This document shows, piece after piece, positions 39,438 to 49,424 of a stretch of 64,000 nucleotides of DNA. The position numbers were made by a program, and so were the translations under genes. How positions within the stretch are numbered: the stretch's first letter is position 1; each line of letters starts with the position of its first letter. The notes beneath the pieces are model-generated. The model was not told where the DNA came from and ran no database searches. It saw nothing but the letters and a program-made list of their open reading frames with translations. The DNA is from Colwellia ponticola (GTDB lineage Bacteria > Pseudomonadota > Gammaproteobacteria > Enterobacterales > Alteromonadaceae), in contig NZ_SZVP01000008.1 of the NCBI RefSeq assembly GCF_005885605.1, positions 87,277 to 151,276 of the forward strand. Direction: 5' to 3'.

Positions 39438-40454
39438 ATGATTATTGTACGTCCTATACAACAAAGTGACCTGAAAGCCTTACACCGTATTGCCATAGAA
39501 TCTGGTCATGGTTTTACTTCATTACCTGTTAATGAAAAGCTACTGAAGCAACGCATTAATCACGCTGAAGAGTCATTTAATAAGGCAGTAACCCAGGCCG
39601 GTAAAGAAGGCTACCTTTTTGTCATGGAAGATAGTAAAACAGGTGAGGTTGTTGGTACCAGTGGTATTGAAGCAGCGGTAGGCTTAGATGACGCCTTTTA
39701 TCATTATCATTTAGGTAAAGTAGTACATAGTTCTCGCGAACTTAATATTTACAATACCGTTGAAACACTATCACTGTGCAATGACTACACTGGTGCTAGT
39801 GAGATTTGTACCTTATTCTTAAGTGACAGTCACCGTAAAGACAATAATGGTCGTTTTCTCTCTCGTTTTCGCTTTTTATTTATCGCGGAGCATAAAGCAC
39901 GTTTTTCTGAGACAATTATTGCAGAAATGCGCGGCGTTTCAGATGAACAAGGTCGTTCACCGTTTTGGCAATGGCTTGAAGAACACTTCTTTTCAATGGA
40001 CTTCCCTACCGCAGATTACTTAACTGGTATAGGTAAAAAGGTATTTATTGCCGAACTAATGCCTAAGTATCCCATTTACGTTAACTTATTAAGTAAAGGT
40101 GCCCAAGCCGTTATTGATAAAGTTCATCCACAAACAGTACCAGCACTGCGTTTATTAGAGGCAGAAGGCTTTGCAAGGCGTGGCTATGTTGATATTTTTG
40201 ATGCTGGCCCAACGGTTGAGTCACACGTTAATAGTATTAAAACTGTCAATGAAAGTAGACGCTGCCAAGTCATCATAGGTGCAGTGCAATCAACCGATAA
40301 TTACATTATTTGTAATAGTAAAGTCACCAATTTTAGAGCGACACAAACAGCACTATCACTGCGTGAAACAGCAAAACAAGTTGTTATAACTCAAAAGGTT
40401 GCCGATGCTTTACTGGTAAAAGAAGGTGATTGGGTTCGTTTGGTCGCTAATTAA
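39438..40454 (+). CDS. astA: Arginine N-succinyltransferase
   Basis: 338 residues, full length. It transfers succinyl from succinyl-CoA to arginine, the first step of the arginine succinyltransferase pathway. The opening IIVRPIQQSDLKALHRIA, the central FLSRFRFLFIAEH and GVSDEQGRSPFWQWLEEHFFSMDF stretches are characteristic. Start is ATG 39438 with GAGAG upstream. It is preceded by argD (155 bases) and followed by astD (89 bases). The pathway's second gene, astB, is not in the window. Confidence 0.95.
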   Translation: MIIVRPIQQSDLKALHRIAIESGHGFTSLPVNEKLLKQRINHAEESFNKAVTQAGKEGYLFVMEDSKTGEVVGTSGIEAAVGLDDAFYHYHLGKVVHSSRELNIYNTVETLSLCNDYTGASEICTLFLSDSHRKDNNGRFLSRFRFLFIAEHKARFSETIIAEMRGVSDEQGRSPFWQWLEEHFFSMDFPTADYLTGIGKKVFIAELMPKYPIYVNLLSKGAQAVIDKVHPQTVPALRLLEAEGFARRGYVDIFDAGPTVESHVNSIKTVNESRRCQVIIGAVQSTDNYIICNSKVTNFRATQTALSLRETAKQVVITQKVADALLVKEGDWVRLVAN

Positions 40455-40543
40455 TCTTATCTATACACCTTAGTAACACAACATAATCACGTAGCGTGTT
40501 GGCAATGCTTTACTGTCGTCACGCCCAATGAGAAGGAAATATC

Positions 40544-42022
40544 ATGTCTTACACAAATCCCGTTCAATTTATTAATGGTCAATGGCAAGCAGGTTTAGGT
40601 GATGAGCTTAGTTCATTAAATCCTGCACGTAATGAAGTTATTTGGCAGGGTAAAACAGCCAGTGCCGAACAAGTCAATACGGCGGTGTTAAGTGCACGTA
40701 AAGCTTTTGAAAGCTGGGCAAACCTTAATTTAGAAGCGCGTGTTGCGGTGATAAACAAATTTGCTGAGTTATTAACCACGAACAAAGAAACATTAGCAAC
40801 AACCATTGCTTTAGAAACAGGTAAACCTAAGTGGGAAACGGTTGGTGAAGTGGGAGCAATGATAGCTAAAGTCGCTATTTCGTTAAAAGCTTACCACGAA
40901 CGTACCGGTACTGTTGAGAATCCAATGCCTGGTGCTAAAGCCTTTGTTCGTCATAAGCCACATGGCGTAGTCGCTATTTTTGGCCCTTATAACTTCCCTG
41001 GTCATTTACCTAATGGTCATATAGTGCCAGCATTAATTGCCGGTAACACTATTGTATTTAAGCCTAGTGAATTAACACCCCGCGTTGCCCAAGAAATAGT
41101 AGCGTTATGGGAACAGGCTGGTTTACCTAAGGGTGTTATTAACCTTGTACAAGGTGAAGTCGCAACAGGTAAAGCACTTGCTAGCCATAAGTTGATTGAC
41201 GGATTGTTTTTCACGGGTAGTTCAACAACGGGTCACTTATTACATGAACAATTTGCTGGTCAACCGGGTAAAATTCTCGCGTTAGAAATGGGCGGTAATA
41301 ATCCACTGGTAGTGAAAGATGTCGGCGACATTGATGCGGTTGTGCACGATATTATCCAATCTGCTTTTGTAACTTCCGGTCAACGTTGTACTTGTGCTCG
41401 TCGTTTGTTTATTGAAGATAACGAACAAGGTGATGCTATTTTAGCGCGTCTTATTGAAGTGACTAACAATTTAACCATTGGATATTTTGATGATAAAGAG
41501 CAACCCTTTATCGGCTCAATGATCTCAGAAAAAGCTGCGCTTGGCTTAGTTGATGCTCAAGCCAAATTACTGGCTCTTGGCGCAACATCAATCGTAGCGC
41601 TTAAACACCTAACACTAGGTACAGGTTTTGTGTCGCCGGGAATTATTGATGTTACTCATATTGCCGCAGAAGTACCCGATGAAGAATACTTTGGTCCATT
41701 AATAAAAGTATATCGTTACAGTGATTTTGATAAAGCCATTGATGAAGCCAATAATACCGGTTTTGGTTTATCAGCAGGTTTGTTATCTGACAGTGAAGCT
41801 TCTTACAATCACTTCTTTACGCGTATTCGTGCTGGTATCGTCAACTGGAACAAACCTATTACCGGCGCAAGCAGCGCAGCACCTTTTGGTGGTATTGGCG
41901 CAAGTGGTAACCACAGAGCCAGTGCATTTTATGCTGCTGATTATTGCGCTTACCCTATTGCTTCAGTGGAAGCTGACAAAGTAAGTTTACCTGAGACATT
42001 GACACCCGGTATAAAATTATAA
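40544..42022 (+). CDS. astD: Succinylglutamate-semialdehyde dehydrogenase
   Basis: 492 residues, aldehyde dehydrogenase superfamily; oxidises N-succinylglutamate semialdehyde to succinylglutamate with NAD. The catalytic cysteine lies in GQRCTCARR (about 286), the general base glutamate in ALEMGGNNP (about 252), and the NAD loop in FTGSSTTG. Start is ATG 40544 with AAGGAAA. Its TAA stop touches the astE ATG directly, so the two are translationally coupled. Confidence 0.96.
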   Translation: MSYTNPVQFINGQWQAGLGDELSSLNPARNEVIWQGKTASAEQVNTAVLSARKAFESWANLNLEARVAVINKFAELLTTNKETLATTIALETGKPKWETVGEVGAMIAKVAISLKAYHERTGTVENPMPGAKAFVRHKPHGVVAIFGPYNFPGHLPNGHIVPALIAGNTIVFKPSELTPRVAQEIVALWEQAGLPKGVINLVQGEVATGKALASHKLIDGLFFTGSSTTGHLLHEQFAGQPGKILALEMGGNNPLVVKDVGDIDAVVHDIIQSAFVTSGQRCTCARRLFIEDNEQGDAILARLIEVTNNLTIGYFDDKEQPFIGSMISEKAALGLVDAQAKLLALGATSIVALKHLTLGTGFVSPGIIDVTHIAAEVPDEEYFGPLIKVYRYSDFDKAIDEANNTGFGLSAGLLSDSEASYNHFFTRIRAGIVNWNKPITGASSAAPFGGIGASGNHRASAFYAADYCAYPIASVEADKVSLPETLTPGIKL

Positions 42023-43186
42023 ATGCAACATAACAATACGCATACCTTGGCAAAACCAGAACTTACCGACATTACCGCGGATAACTTTATTAAAGCGTAC
42101 CAGCACTTTATTGAGCAAGGTGACTTTATTAGCTTAACTCGTCAGTTTGACCAAGGCTTTATACAAACTGGTGTTGCTAATCAATTAAGCTTTAACGTTA
42201 AAAAAGCAAAAGTAAGCTTACTTGATACTGGGGTTCTGTTAATTCAACCAGAAAATGTTAAATCAGCAAGCGATGAAGCTGAGTTGATTGAAGATAGTTC
42301 TGCAACGCCAAGTAAGCGTATTGTTATTTCATCTGGTATTCATGGTAATGAAACCGCTCCTATTGAAATAGTACAGCAGATAATTAGTGATATTATTGCC
42401 GATAAAATTCAGGTTAAGCACCCTACTCTACTCATTATGGGTAATCCTGTAGCAATGAATATAGGCAAACGTTTTCAGACGGATAACTTAAATCGATTAT
42501 TTTCTGGTAGACACAAAAGCATTGCCCCTTGTTTTGAAAAATACCGAGCAGAAAAATTAGAACGCTACGTTAGTGATTTTTTTACGACTAGCCAAGGTGC
42601 TGATTCAGCAACCATCACACATTACCATTACGATTTACACACCGCTATTCGAAGCTCTAGCTATGAAAAATTCGCTATTTATCCTTATCAAGCAGGTAAA
42701 CCATGGGATAAAGAACAATTAAGCTTTATGGCAAGCTGTGATGTTAACACTATTTTATTTGGTCATAGCCCAACAGGCACCTTTTCTTACTTTAGTAGCG
42801 CTCACTTTGGCGCCCATGCTTTTACCGTGGAACTAGGGAAAGTTAAGCCTTTTGGTCAGAACAATATGGCTGACTTTAGAGCGATAACAGCAAATTTAAC
42901 AGCGCTTATTAGTGATGAGGACATTATTTTAAAGCCATTTAATAATACTGATTTTAATTTATTTGAAGCGCTAGGTGATATTACTAAAGAGAGTGATGAC
43001 TTTACGCTGTTGATCGGTGCTGAGGTAAGTAACTTTACTGACTACCCCATTAATACGCTATTAGCGACCGATCAAGGCAATGAGTACCGTACTACGCGTT
43101 TAGGCGAAAGTGTGGTATTTCCCAATGCAAATGTAGGCAAAGGTGAGCGCGCCGCCTTAATCATAGTGCCTACAGAATTGACATAA
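42023..43186 (+). CDS. astE: Succinylglutamate desuccinylase
   Basis: 387 residues, longer than the ~320 of enteric AstE because of extra residues around the acidic segment at ~80-92 and elsewhere. It is a zinc hydrolase of the AstE/aspartoacylase family: GIHGNETAP supplies His and Glu ligands and DLHTAIR the second His; VELGKVKPFG carries the catalytic Glu. It releases glutamate and succinate, the last step of the pathway. Start abuts the astD stop. Confidence 0.94.
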   Translation: MQHNNTHTLAKPELTDITADNFIKAYQHFIEQGDFISLTRQFDQGFIQTGVANQLSFNVKKAKVSLLDTGVLLIQPENVKSASDEAELIEDSSATPSKRIVISSGIHGNETAPIEIVQQIISDIIADKIQVKHPTLLIMGNPVAMNIGKRFQTDNLNRLFSGRHKSIAPCFEKYRAEKLERYVSDFFTTSQGADSATITHYHYDLHTAIRSSSYEKFAIYPYQAGKPWDKEQLSFMASCDVNTILFGHSPTGTFSYFSSAHFGAHAFTVELGKVKPFGQNNMADFRAITANLTALISDEDIILKPFNNTDFNLFEALGDITKESDDFTLLIGAEVSNFTDYPINTLLATDQGNEYRTTRLGESVVFPNANVGKGERAALIIVPTELT

Positions 43187-43358
43187 TATTGTAGGGACAT
43201 TCAATCTTTTTATCAGAGTTATGGTTATAACAAGACCACTAACTCATTTTTTACCTGCTGTTGGTAATTATTTTTTAGCTAGATAAACATTATTGATGCA
43301 AAGTAAATAAAAGCGCTATACTAAAATGATAGTCACTCAAAGAGGCATACAAGTTATT

Positions 43359-43703
43359 ATGGTTACAGACACTGACGGCTATATTCAAATTATTGAGTAC
43401 CTCACTGAGCATTTAATCTTATTTGAGAACTCTACTGCATCAACACAAAGCACTGAAACGGTAATGTCGACCATTGAAGATGAGCTTGGTAAGCAAATAA
43501 TTAGTGTGTGCAGCCAAAATAAAACACTAACATTTAACGAGCGCAATGCTATTATTCGTGAAGTGGATGCTATTCTTTATGATCTTGAAGAAATTTTTTC
43601 AGGTATTATTAATAACCCTGTAAATGCTGAACAAAAGGCATTTATCGTTGAGTTTGCTAGCTTAATAAAAAACCTCTTTGATAGCGTTATTCATAAAAAT
43701 TAA
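43359..43703 (+). CDS. DUF3802-like protein
   Basis: 114 residues from ATG 43359; an ATG at 43326 would add 11 residues, and neither has a good ribosome site (AAGAGG at 43340 is 14 bases away). The opening MVTDTDGYIQIIEYLTEHL resembles a small conserved Alteromonadales family annotated DUF3802. All-helical, acidic, cytoplasmic. Role unknown. It stands alone between astE and yhfA. Confidence 0.7.
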   Translation: MVTDTDGYIQIIEYLTEHLILFENSTASTQSTETVMSTIEDELGKQIISVCSQNKTLTFNERNAIIREVDAILYDLEEIFSGIINNPVNAEQKAFIVEFASLIKNLFDSVIHKN

Positions 43704-43877
43704 CCAATTCAACAACGCCTAATAGATACAAATATCTATTTTATAGCAATCACACGCATTGATTCATCTGTTTAGCCTTCTTATAAACTCCCTTCATCCT
43801 GTTACACATTGCCACTGGTGATAATAAGATAACTTAGATAGAATCCTATCCTATTAATCTAGTCAATAGGATAGGCA

Positions 43878-44282
43878 ATGAAAACAAAAGTAGAATGGAT
43901 AGGTAAAGAGTTATTCATGGGCACCTCAGAAAATGGTCACACTATGGTTTTAGATGCCAATGGTGGTAAATCAGCCCCTAGCCCAATGGAAGGTGTATTA
44001 ATCTCTTTAGGGGGTTGCTCTTCTGTTGATGTTGTTAGTATTTTACAAAAAGCACGTCAAGACATCAGTGGTTGCCGCGTTGACATTACTGGCACTCGCC
44101 TAAATAGTGTACCGGCACTGTTTGAAAAGATTCACCTTCATTTTGTTATTACCGGCACTGAAGTCTCTGCTAAGCACGTTGAACGTGCGGTAAACTTATC
44201 AGCAGACAAGTATTGCTCTGTCGCTATCATGTTAAATAGCAAAGTTGATATTTCACACGACTTTGAAATTATTGCTCAATAA
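43878..44282 (+). CDS. yhfA: OsmC family protein YhfA
   Basis: 134 residues with an OsmC/Ohr-like fold. Two conserved cysteines are present (GGCSSVDVV about 47 and DKYCSVAIML about 114), as in peroxidase-type members, though YhfA itself has no defined role. The nearby prkB reproduces the enterobacterial prkB-yhfA pairing. Start is ATG 43878. The speD start lies 11 bases after its stop, so the two are probably co-transcribed. Confidence 0.88.
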   Translation: MKTKVEWIGKELFMGTSENGHTMVLDANGGKSAPSPMEGVLISLGGCSSVDVVSILQKARQDISGCRVDITGTRLNSVPALFEKIHLHFVITGTEVSAKHVERAVNLSADKYCSVAIMLNSKVDISHDFEIIAQ

Positions 44283-44293
44283 CGCTATTGACT

Positions 44294-45088
44294 ATGCCTT
44301 CTCATAATAAAATCCCCCTCTATGGCTTTAATAGTTTAACTAAAAGTTTAAGTTTTTCACTCTATCGGGTGTATTACCTTCCATTAGATAAGTCGGATAA
44401 AAAACACGCTATCGGAACATCAACACAAAGGGTTACTGACTATAATGCTTATATTAATAAGACCTATAGTAGTGAGCGCCTGACACAATTACTAACCAAA
44501 GTGTGTCAGGCTATTGGCGGTAATGTCTTAAATATTGCTAGCCAAGATTACACCCCTCAAGGGGCAAGTGTTACCTTAATGATTTCTGAAGAGGCTGAGC
44601 CAACCTCTTTAGTCGCGCATTTAGATAAAAGCCATTTGTGTATTCATACTTATCCTGAAGAAGCACCTCAAAATGGCATTGCTATTTTTAGAGCTGATGT
44701 TGAGTTATCAACCTGCGGCGTCATCTCACCGCTAAAAGTCTTAGATTATGTGATTGAGACTTTCTCAGCGGATGTTATTGATATAGATTATCGTGTTCGA
44801 GGAATGACGCGCGATCAGCAAGGTAAAAAACGTTTCTGTGATGCTAATATCACCAACATTAGTGAGCATTTAGCTCACAGTACACTAGCGCAATATCGAG
44901 TTAACAATAGCGTGATGACCGCTCATAACCTTTTTCATTGTAAGTTAGCCCGACAATCAATTGAGTTATCACAACATGTCTTTAATGCTGATAACTGCCT
45001 TGGTGATGACACGATAACGGCACTAGATAAAGTGAAAGTAACAGCACAACTCAAAGCAGAAATAGCTGAATTATATCAGGGCAAATAG
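44294..45088 (+). CDS. speD: S-adenosylmethionine decarboxylase proenzyme
   Basis: 264 residues from ATG 44294, the same length as the E. coli enzyme; a TTG two codons earlier was rejected. Makes decarboxylated SAM for spermidine synthesis. The self-cleavage site Lys-Ser of LDKSHLCIHTYPE (Ser about 115) generates the pyruvoyl group. The opening LYGFNSLTKSLSFS is typical of the long bacterial class. No speE neighbour is visible, so spermidine synthase must be elsewhere, or an alternative aminopropyl route is used. Confidence 0.95.
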   Translation: MPSHNKIPLYGFNSLTKSLSFSLYRVYYLPLDKSDKKHAIGTSTQRVTDYNAYINKTYSSERLTQLLTKVCQAIGGNVLNIASQDYTPQGASVTLMISEEAEPTSLVAHLDKSHLCIHTYPEEAPQNGIAIFRADVELSTCGVISPLKVLDYVIETFSADVIDIDYRVRGMTRDQQGKKRFCDANITNISEHLAHSTLAQYRVNNSVMTAHNLFHCKLARQSIELSQHVFNADNCLGDDTITALDKVKVTAQLKAEIAELYQGK

Positions 45089-45172
45089 GTATGGCAACTA
45101 AACGCCCTATTACCTATTTTATAGCTATTTTTACCTGCATCATCAAAGACTAATGCTCAGTAATAGCAAATG

Positions 45173-46072
45173 CTATAAATCGCTCATCCAATCTATTTGC
45201 TGAGTTGCCTGCGCTTTACGCTCCATTAAGTCACGTATTAATGGCGTTAAAATTAACTCCATCGCTAAGCCCATCTTACCGCCAGGGACTACCATAGTAT
45301 TAATTCTTGACATAAATGAGCCGTCAATCATGCGTAGGTAATATTGGAAATCAACATTTTTTACTTCGCGAAAACGGATCACAACAAAACTTTCATCTAA
45401 ACTCGGAATGGCTTTAGCACTGAAAGGGTTAGAAGTATCTACCGTAGGTACGCGTTGAAAGTTAATATGGGTACGCGAGAATTGCGGCGTAATAAAAGAA
45501 ATGTAGTCTTCCATACTGCGGACAATATTGGCAGAAACCGCCTCTCTAGAATGGCCCCGGTCATTAGTGTCACGAATAATTTTTTGTATCCACTCCAAGT
45601 TAACAATAGGCACCATACCAATGAGTAAATCGACATGCTGAGCAACATTAGTTTCATCCGTCACTACGCCACCGTGTAACCCTTCATAAAACAACAAATC
45701 AGTACCTTCACCAAACTCTTCCCACGGGGTAAATGTACCTGGCATTTGATTATAAGGAACGGCTTCATCGAAGGTATGTAAATAATGCCTAATTTTTCCC
45801 TTACCCGTTTCACTGTAATTACGAAATTGTTTCTCTAATTCAGGGAAGTCATTCGCCAGTTCCCCAAAATAGCTAATATTAGAGCCTACTTCCTTGGCTT
45901 TACGCTTTTCCATATCCATTTCTTGGCGTGAAAAGCGATGAAAACTATCACCTTCGATATTTACCGAGGAGATGCCAAGGGTTCTAAATATATGTTCAAA
46001 TGAAGCGGTTGTGGTTGAAGTACCTGCTCCTGACGAGCCAGTGACGGCTATAATGGGATTTCGTGCTGACAT
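45173..46072 (-). CDS. prkB: Phosphoribulokinase-family kinase PrkB
   Basis: 299 residues. P-loop kinase of the phosphoribulokinase/uridine kinase family; Walker A reads GSSGAGTSTTT, with Asp in EGDSFHRF and the family segment FYEGLHGG. Orthologues occur in many heterotrophic gammaproteobacteria beside yhfA and crp, where there is no Calvin cycle, so ribulose-5-phosphate phosphorylation for carbon fixation should not be assumed. It converges with speD; no terminator is evident in the 84-base gap. Confidence 0.88.
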   Translation of the reverse strand: MSARNPIIAVTGSSGAGTSTTTASFEHIFRTLGISSVNIEGDSFHRFSRQEMDMEKRKAKEVGSNISYFGELANDFPELEKQFRNYSETGKGKIRHYLHTFDEAVPYNQMPGTFTPWEEFGEGTDLLFYEGLHGGVVTDETNVAQHVDLLIGMVPIVNLEWIQKIIRDTNDRGHSREAVSANIVRSMEDYISFITPQFSRTHINFQRVPTVDTSNPFSAKAIPSLDESFVVIRFREVKNVDFQYYLRMIDGSFMSRINTMVVPGGKMGLAMELILTPLIRDLMERKAQATQQIDWMSDL

Positions 46073-46194
46073 AAGGTCTCAAAGGTAAACTAAAATACTA
46101 TAGATATTTTATACGGTGGATTAACAGCTAGGTCAAGAATAATACCCGTATCATTAATTAACTAATTTATTTTCGAACAGTAATTTTAGGCAAT

Positions 46195-46221
46195 AAAAAA
46201 CCGAGCTAAGCTCGGTTTTTT
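46195..46221 (-). terminator. Terminator of the alpha ribosomal operon
   Basis: A perfect 12-bp stem (46195-46206 with 46210-46221) with a TAA loop; the A run on the left reads as a T tract on the minus strand, 30 bases after rplQ. Confidence 0.92.
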
Positions 46222-46252
46222 AATAAAGTATAAAACCAGCGTTAGCTAGGTT

Positions 46253-46657
46253 TTATGCTTCTGCTGCTTCTTCAACTACTTCAGGAGCATCTTCTACTAC
46301 TGGGCGGTCTACTAATTCAACATAAGCCATTGGCGCTTTATCACCAGTACGGAAACCACATTTTAAAATGCGAGTATAACCACCTGGACGTTCTTGGTAA
46401 CGAGCACCAAGTTCGTTGAATAAAATACCTACTACTTCTTTATCTTGTGTACGAGCAAACGCTAAACGGCGATTTGCAACACTGTCGGTTTTGGCCAATG
46501 TAATCAGTGGCTCAACAACGCGACGTAGTTCTTTAGCTTTAGCAACAGTCGTTTTAATAACGCCGTGTTTAACTAAAGAGCTTGCCATATTGCGGAACAT
46601 CGCTTGGCGATGACTGCTATTACGGTTTAACTGGCGACCGCTTTGACGATGGCGCAT
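46253..46657 (-). CDS. rplQ: Ribosomal protein L17
   Basis: 134 residues. It sits at the 50S surface near the exit tunnel. The basic opening [20 protein letters not shown] is diagnostic. The C-terminal tail is rich in Glu/Ala/Val ([13 protein letters not shown]), as in other gammaproteobacteria. Last gene of the alpha operon, 44 bases after rpoA. Confidence 0.97.
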   Translation of the reverse strand: MRHRQSGRQLNRNSSHRQAMFRNMASSLVKHGVIKTTVAKAKELRRVVEPLITLAKTDSVANRRLAFARTQDKEVVGILFNELGARYQERPGGYTRILKCGFRTGDKAPMAYVELVDRPVVEDAPEVVEEAAEA

Positions 46658-46701
46658 AAGTTAATCCCTTCTCTCAAACTATTAAAAAAATGATGATCGA
46701 A

Positions 46702-47691
46702 CTAGTCGTTGTCAACAATGCTTTCAGGTGGCCAGTTTTCTAGGCGCATACCTAGAGACAAACCACGCGACGCTAACACGTCTTTGATTTCAGTTAGAGA
46801 CTTCTTACCTAAATTAGGCGTTTTAAGAAGCTCAACTTCAGCACGTTGTACTAAATCACCAATGTATTGAATTGCTTCTGCTTTTAAACAGTTAGCTGAA
46901 CGAACAGTTAATTCTAGATCATCAACAGGACGAAGCAAAATTGGGTCGAATAATGGTTTTTCTTCCACTTGCTCAACTTCTTTAATATCGCGAAGTTCAA
47001 CAAACGCATCAAGCTGTTCAGCAAGAATAGTTGAAGCACGACGGATAGCTTCTTCCGGATCCAATGTACCATTGGTTTCCATATCTAAAACTAATTTGTC
47101 TAAATCTGTACGTTGTTCAACACGCGCAGAATCAACATCATAAGCAATTCTAACTACTGGGCTGAATGAAGCATCAACCAACAAACGACCAATAGCACGA
47201 TCTTCTTCCTCGGCATCACGGCGCGCAGAAGCAGGAACATAACCACGTCCCATTTCAACTTTAATGCGCATGTTGATAGAACCTTCACCTGTTAAGGTGC
47301 AGATAACATGGTCTGGATTTGCAATAGTTACATCTCCGTCATGTTGTATATCAGCTGCCGTTACAGGGCCTTCACCAGACTTAGTTAGAGTAAGAACTGC
47401 TTCATTCTTACCTTCTAATATAACTGCAAGCCCTTTAAGGTTTAACAATATTTCGATGATGTCCTCTTGAACACCTTCTTTACTACTGTACTCATGTAAA
47501 ACACCGTCAATTTCAACTTCAGTTACGGCACAACCCGGCATTGAAGATAAAAGAATGCGGCGTAACGCATTACCTAAAGTGTGACCAAAACCACGTTCTA
47601 GTGGCTCTAGAGTTACCTTAGCACGACGAGGGCTAACGGTTTCAATGCCAACTAAGCGTGGTCTAAGGAATTCGGTTACAGAACCCTGCAT
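46702..47691 (-). CDS. rpoA: RNA polymerase alpha subunit
   Basis: 329 residues, identical in length to E. coli alpha. The N-terminal domain (1-235) starts assembly of RNA polymerase ([20 protein letters not shown]). The flexible linker is followed by the C-terminal domain (about 250-329), which binds UP elements and activators ([36 protein letters not shown]). It lies in the canonical rpsD-rpoA-rplQ order with 25 bases to rpsD. Confidence 0.98.
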   Translation of the reverse strand: MQGSVTEFLRPRLVGIETVSPRRAKVTLEPLERGFGHTLGNALRRILLSSMPGCAVTEVEIDGVLHEYSSKEGVQEDIIEILLNLKGLAVILEGKNEAVLTLTKSGEGPVTAADIQHDGDVTIANPDHVICTLTGEGSINMRIKVEMGRGYVPASARRDAEEEDRAIGRLLVDASFSPVVRIAYDVDSARVEQRTDLDKLVLDMETNGTLDPEEAIRRASTILAEQLDAFVELRDIKEVEQVEEKPLFDPILLRPVDDLELTVRSANCLKAEAIQYIGDLVQRAEVELLKTPNLGKKSLTEIKDVLASRGLSLGMRLENWPPESIVDND

Positions 47692-47716
47692 ATATGTCCT
47701 CTCTTAAAGTGCAACT

Positions 47717-48337
47717 CTACTTAGAGTAAAGTTCAACAATCAACTGTTCATTAATTTCGGCAGATAAGTCAGAACGATCAGGAACACGTTTGAAAACGCC
47801 TTCAAGTTTCTTAGTATCTACTTCCACCCAAAGTGGCTTCTCACGTTGATCAGCTAATTCTAAAGCAGCGATGATACGCGCTTGAGTTTTAGACTTCTCA
47901 CGAACAGAAACTGTATCTTCAGCTTTAACAGTGAAAGATGGGATATTAACTACTACGCCGTTTACCAAGATAGCTTTATGGCTAACTAATTGACGGGCTT
48001 CAGCACGAGTGCTGGCATAACCCATACGGTAAACTACGTTATCTAAACGTGTTTCTAAAAGCTGTAACAAGTTTTCACCTGTGTTGCCTTTTTGACGCGC
48101 TGCTTCTTTGTAGTAATTACTGAATTGTTTTTCTAATACGCCGAAAATACGACGAACTTTTTGTTTTTCACGAAGTTGAACACCGTAGTCAGACAAACGA
48201 CCGCGACGGGCGCCATGTTGACCTGGTATTGTTTCGATTTTACATTTAGTGTCAATTGCTCTAACACCGCTTTTAAGGAACAAATCTGTACCTTCGCGGC
48301 GACTAAGCTTTAACTTAGGACCTAAATATCTAGCCAT
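47717..48337 (-). CDS. rpsD: Ribosomal protein S4
   Basis: 206 residues. Primary 16S rRNA binder that nucleates 30S assembly and, in enterics, represses the alpha operon by binding its leader. The opening [19 protein letters not shown] and the S4 RNA-binding domain (about 95-160, [23 protein letters not shown]) are intact. It lies between rpsK and rpoA. Confidence 0.98.
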   Translation of the reverse strand: MARYLGPKLKLSRREGTDLFLKSGVRAIDTKCKIETIPGQHGARRGRLSDYGVQLREKQKVRRIFGVLEKQFSNYYKEAARQKGNTGENLLQLLETRLDNVVYRMGYASTRAEARQLVSHKAILVNGVVVNIPSFTVKAEDTVSVREKSKTQARIIAALELADQREKPLWVEVDTKKLEGVFKRVPDRSDLSAEINEQLIVELYSK

Positions 48338-48370
48338 TTTCTTTCTCCAACTATCCTAAAAAAAACTCGA

Positions 48371-48760
48371 TTAAACGCGACGTTTCTTAGGAGGACGACA
48401 ACCATTATGAGGAATAGGTGTAACGTCAGTAATGTTGGTGATTTTAAAACCAGCAGCATTTAAGGCACGGATAGCAGATTCACGACCTGGACCTGGACCT
48501 TTAACGAACACTTCAATATTCTTCAAACCAAACTCTTTTGCAACAGCGCCAGCGCGGTCTGCAGCTACTTGCGCAGCGAACGGGGTAGATTTACGTGAAC
48601 CACGGAAACCTGAACCACCTGCAGTCGCCCAAGATAAAGCATTACCTTGACGGTCTGTAAGAGTCACGATTGTGTTGTTGAAAGAAGCATGGATATGAGC
48701 CATGCCATCAGCAACTTGTTTTTTTACGCGTTTACGCGTACGAACTGGTGTTTTAGCCAT
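48371..48760 (-). CDS. rpsK: Ribosomal protein S11
   Basis: 129 residues. Lies on the 30S platform near the mRNA exit. The segment [20 protein letters not shown] and the C-terminal [15 protein letters not shown] are diagnostic. It lies 13 bases after rpsM in the alpha operon. Confidence 0.98.
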   Translation of the reverse strand: MAKTPVRTRKRVKKQVADGMAHIHASFNNTIVTLTDRQGNALSWATAGGSGFRGSRKSTPFAAQVAADRAGAVAKEFGLKNIEVFVKGPGPGRESAIRALNAAGFKITNITDVTPIPHNGCRPPKKRRV

Positions 48761-48773
48761 TGTCTAGTTCCTC

Positions 48774-49130
48774 TTACTTCTTAATTGGCTTACGAGGACC
48801 TTTACGGGTGCGCGCATTAGTTTTAGTGCGTTGACCACGTAGAGGAAGACTGCGACGGTGGCGAATGCCACGGAAACAACCTAAATCCATAAGACGTTTA
48901 ATGTTCATTGAAACTTCACGGCGTAAATCACCTTCTACGGTAAATTTATCCACTTCAGCACGTAGCAAATCAATCTTTGCTTCGTCTAATTCACTGATCT
49001 TCGTTGATTCAGCGATACCAGTAGCTGCACAAATTGCTTTCGCACGTGTTGCTCCGATACCGTAAATCGCAGTAATGGCGATTACTGCATGCTTACGATC
49101 AGGGATGTTAATGCCAGCGATACGGGCCAC
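48774..49130 (-). CDS. rpsM: Ribosomal protein S13
   Basis: 118 residues from GTG 49130, giving the standard [15 protein letters not shown] opening and the E. coli length. A GTG two codons upstream was rejected because AGGAG would then be only two bases away, versus eight for the chosen start. S13 contacts the P-site tRNA and the 50S subunit. It is the first gene of the alpha operon, with its own promoter at 49222-49250. Confidence 0.95.
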   Translation of the reverse strand: MARIAGINIPDRKHAVIAITAIYGIGATRAKAICAATGIAESTKISELDEAKIDLLRAEVDKFTVEGDLRREVSMNIKRLMDLGCFRGIRHRRSLPLRGQRTKTNARTRKGPRKPIKK

Positions 49131-49221
49131 TAACACATCTCCTATTAATAATTAAAATTACTTTGGTTGGAAAGCCCGTTAGGATACCCAACCATTCTCT
49201 TTTTCTGCAAATCGAAGCGGC

Positions 49222-49250
49222 ATTATACAGAAAAATCTACATAATGCCAC
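49222..49250 (-). promoter_or_regulatory. Promoter of the alpha operon (rpsM)
   Basis: Minus-strand -35 GTGGCA (49245-49250, 4 of 6) and perfect -10 TATAAT (49222-49227) with a 17-base spacer, followed by a GC-rich discriminator (GCCGC). It lies between rpmJ and rpsM. Confidence 0.7.
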
Positions 49251-49280
49251 TTCTAAAAGATTATAGGTTAAAAGTTAAAC

Positions 49281-49394
49281 TTAACCTTGTCTTTGTTTAT
49301 GCTTTGGTTCAACACAAAGAACGCGAATTACGCCTTTACGCTTAACCGTTTTACAGTTACGACAAATCTTTTTTACGGATGCACGTACTTTCAT
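49281..49394 (-). CDS. rpmJ: Ribosomal protein L36
   Basis: 37 residues, the short zinc-ribbon form: CRNC near 11-14, then Cys27 and His32 supply zinc ligands ([13 protein letters not shown]). Start is ATG 49394, stop TAA at 49281-49283. It is the last gene of the spc operon, 30 bases after secY. Confidence 0.95.
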   Translation of the reverse strand: MKVRASVKKICRNCKTVKRKGVIRVLCVEPKHKQRQG

Positions 49395-49424
49395 TTTATA
49401 CTCCGTTAGCTCAATCAGCTCAGT

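Noticed and set aside
45173..46072. Calvin-cycle phosphoribulokinase
   Set aside because: PrkB orthologues occur in heterotrophs beside yhfA; nothing else in the window points to carbon fixation.
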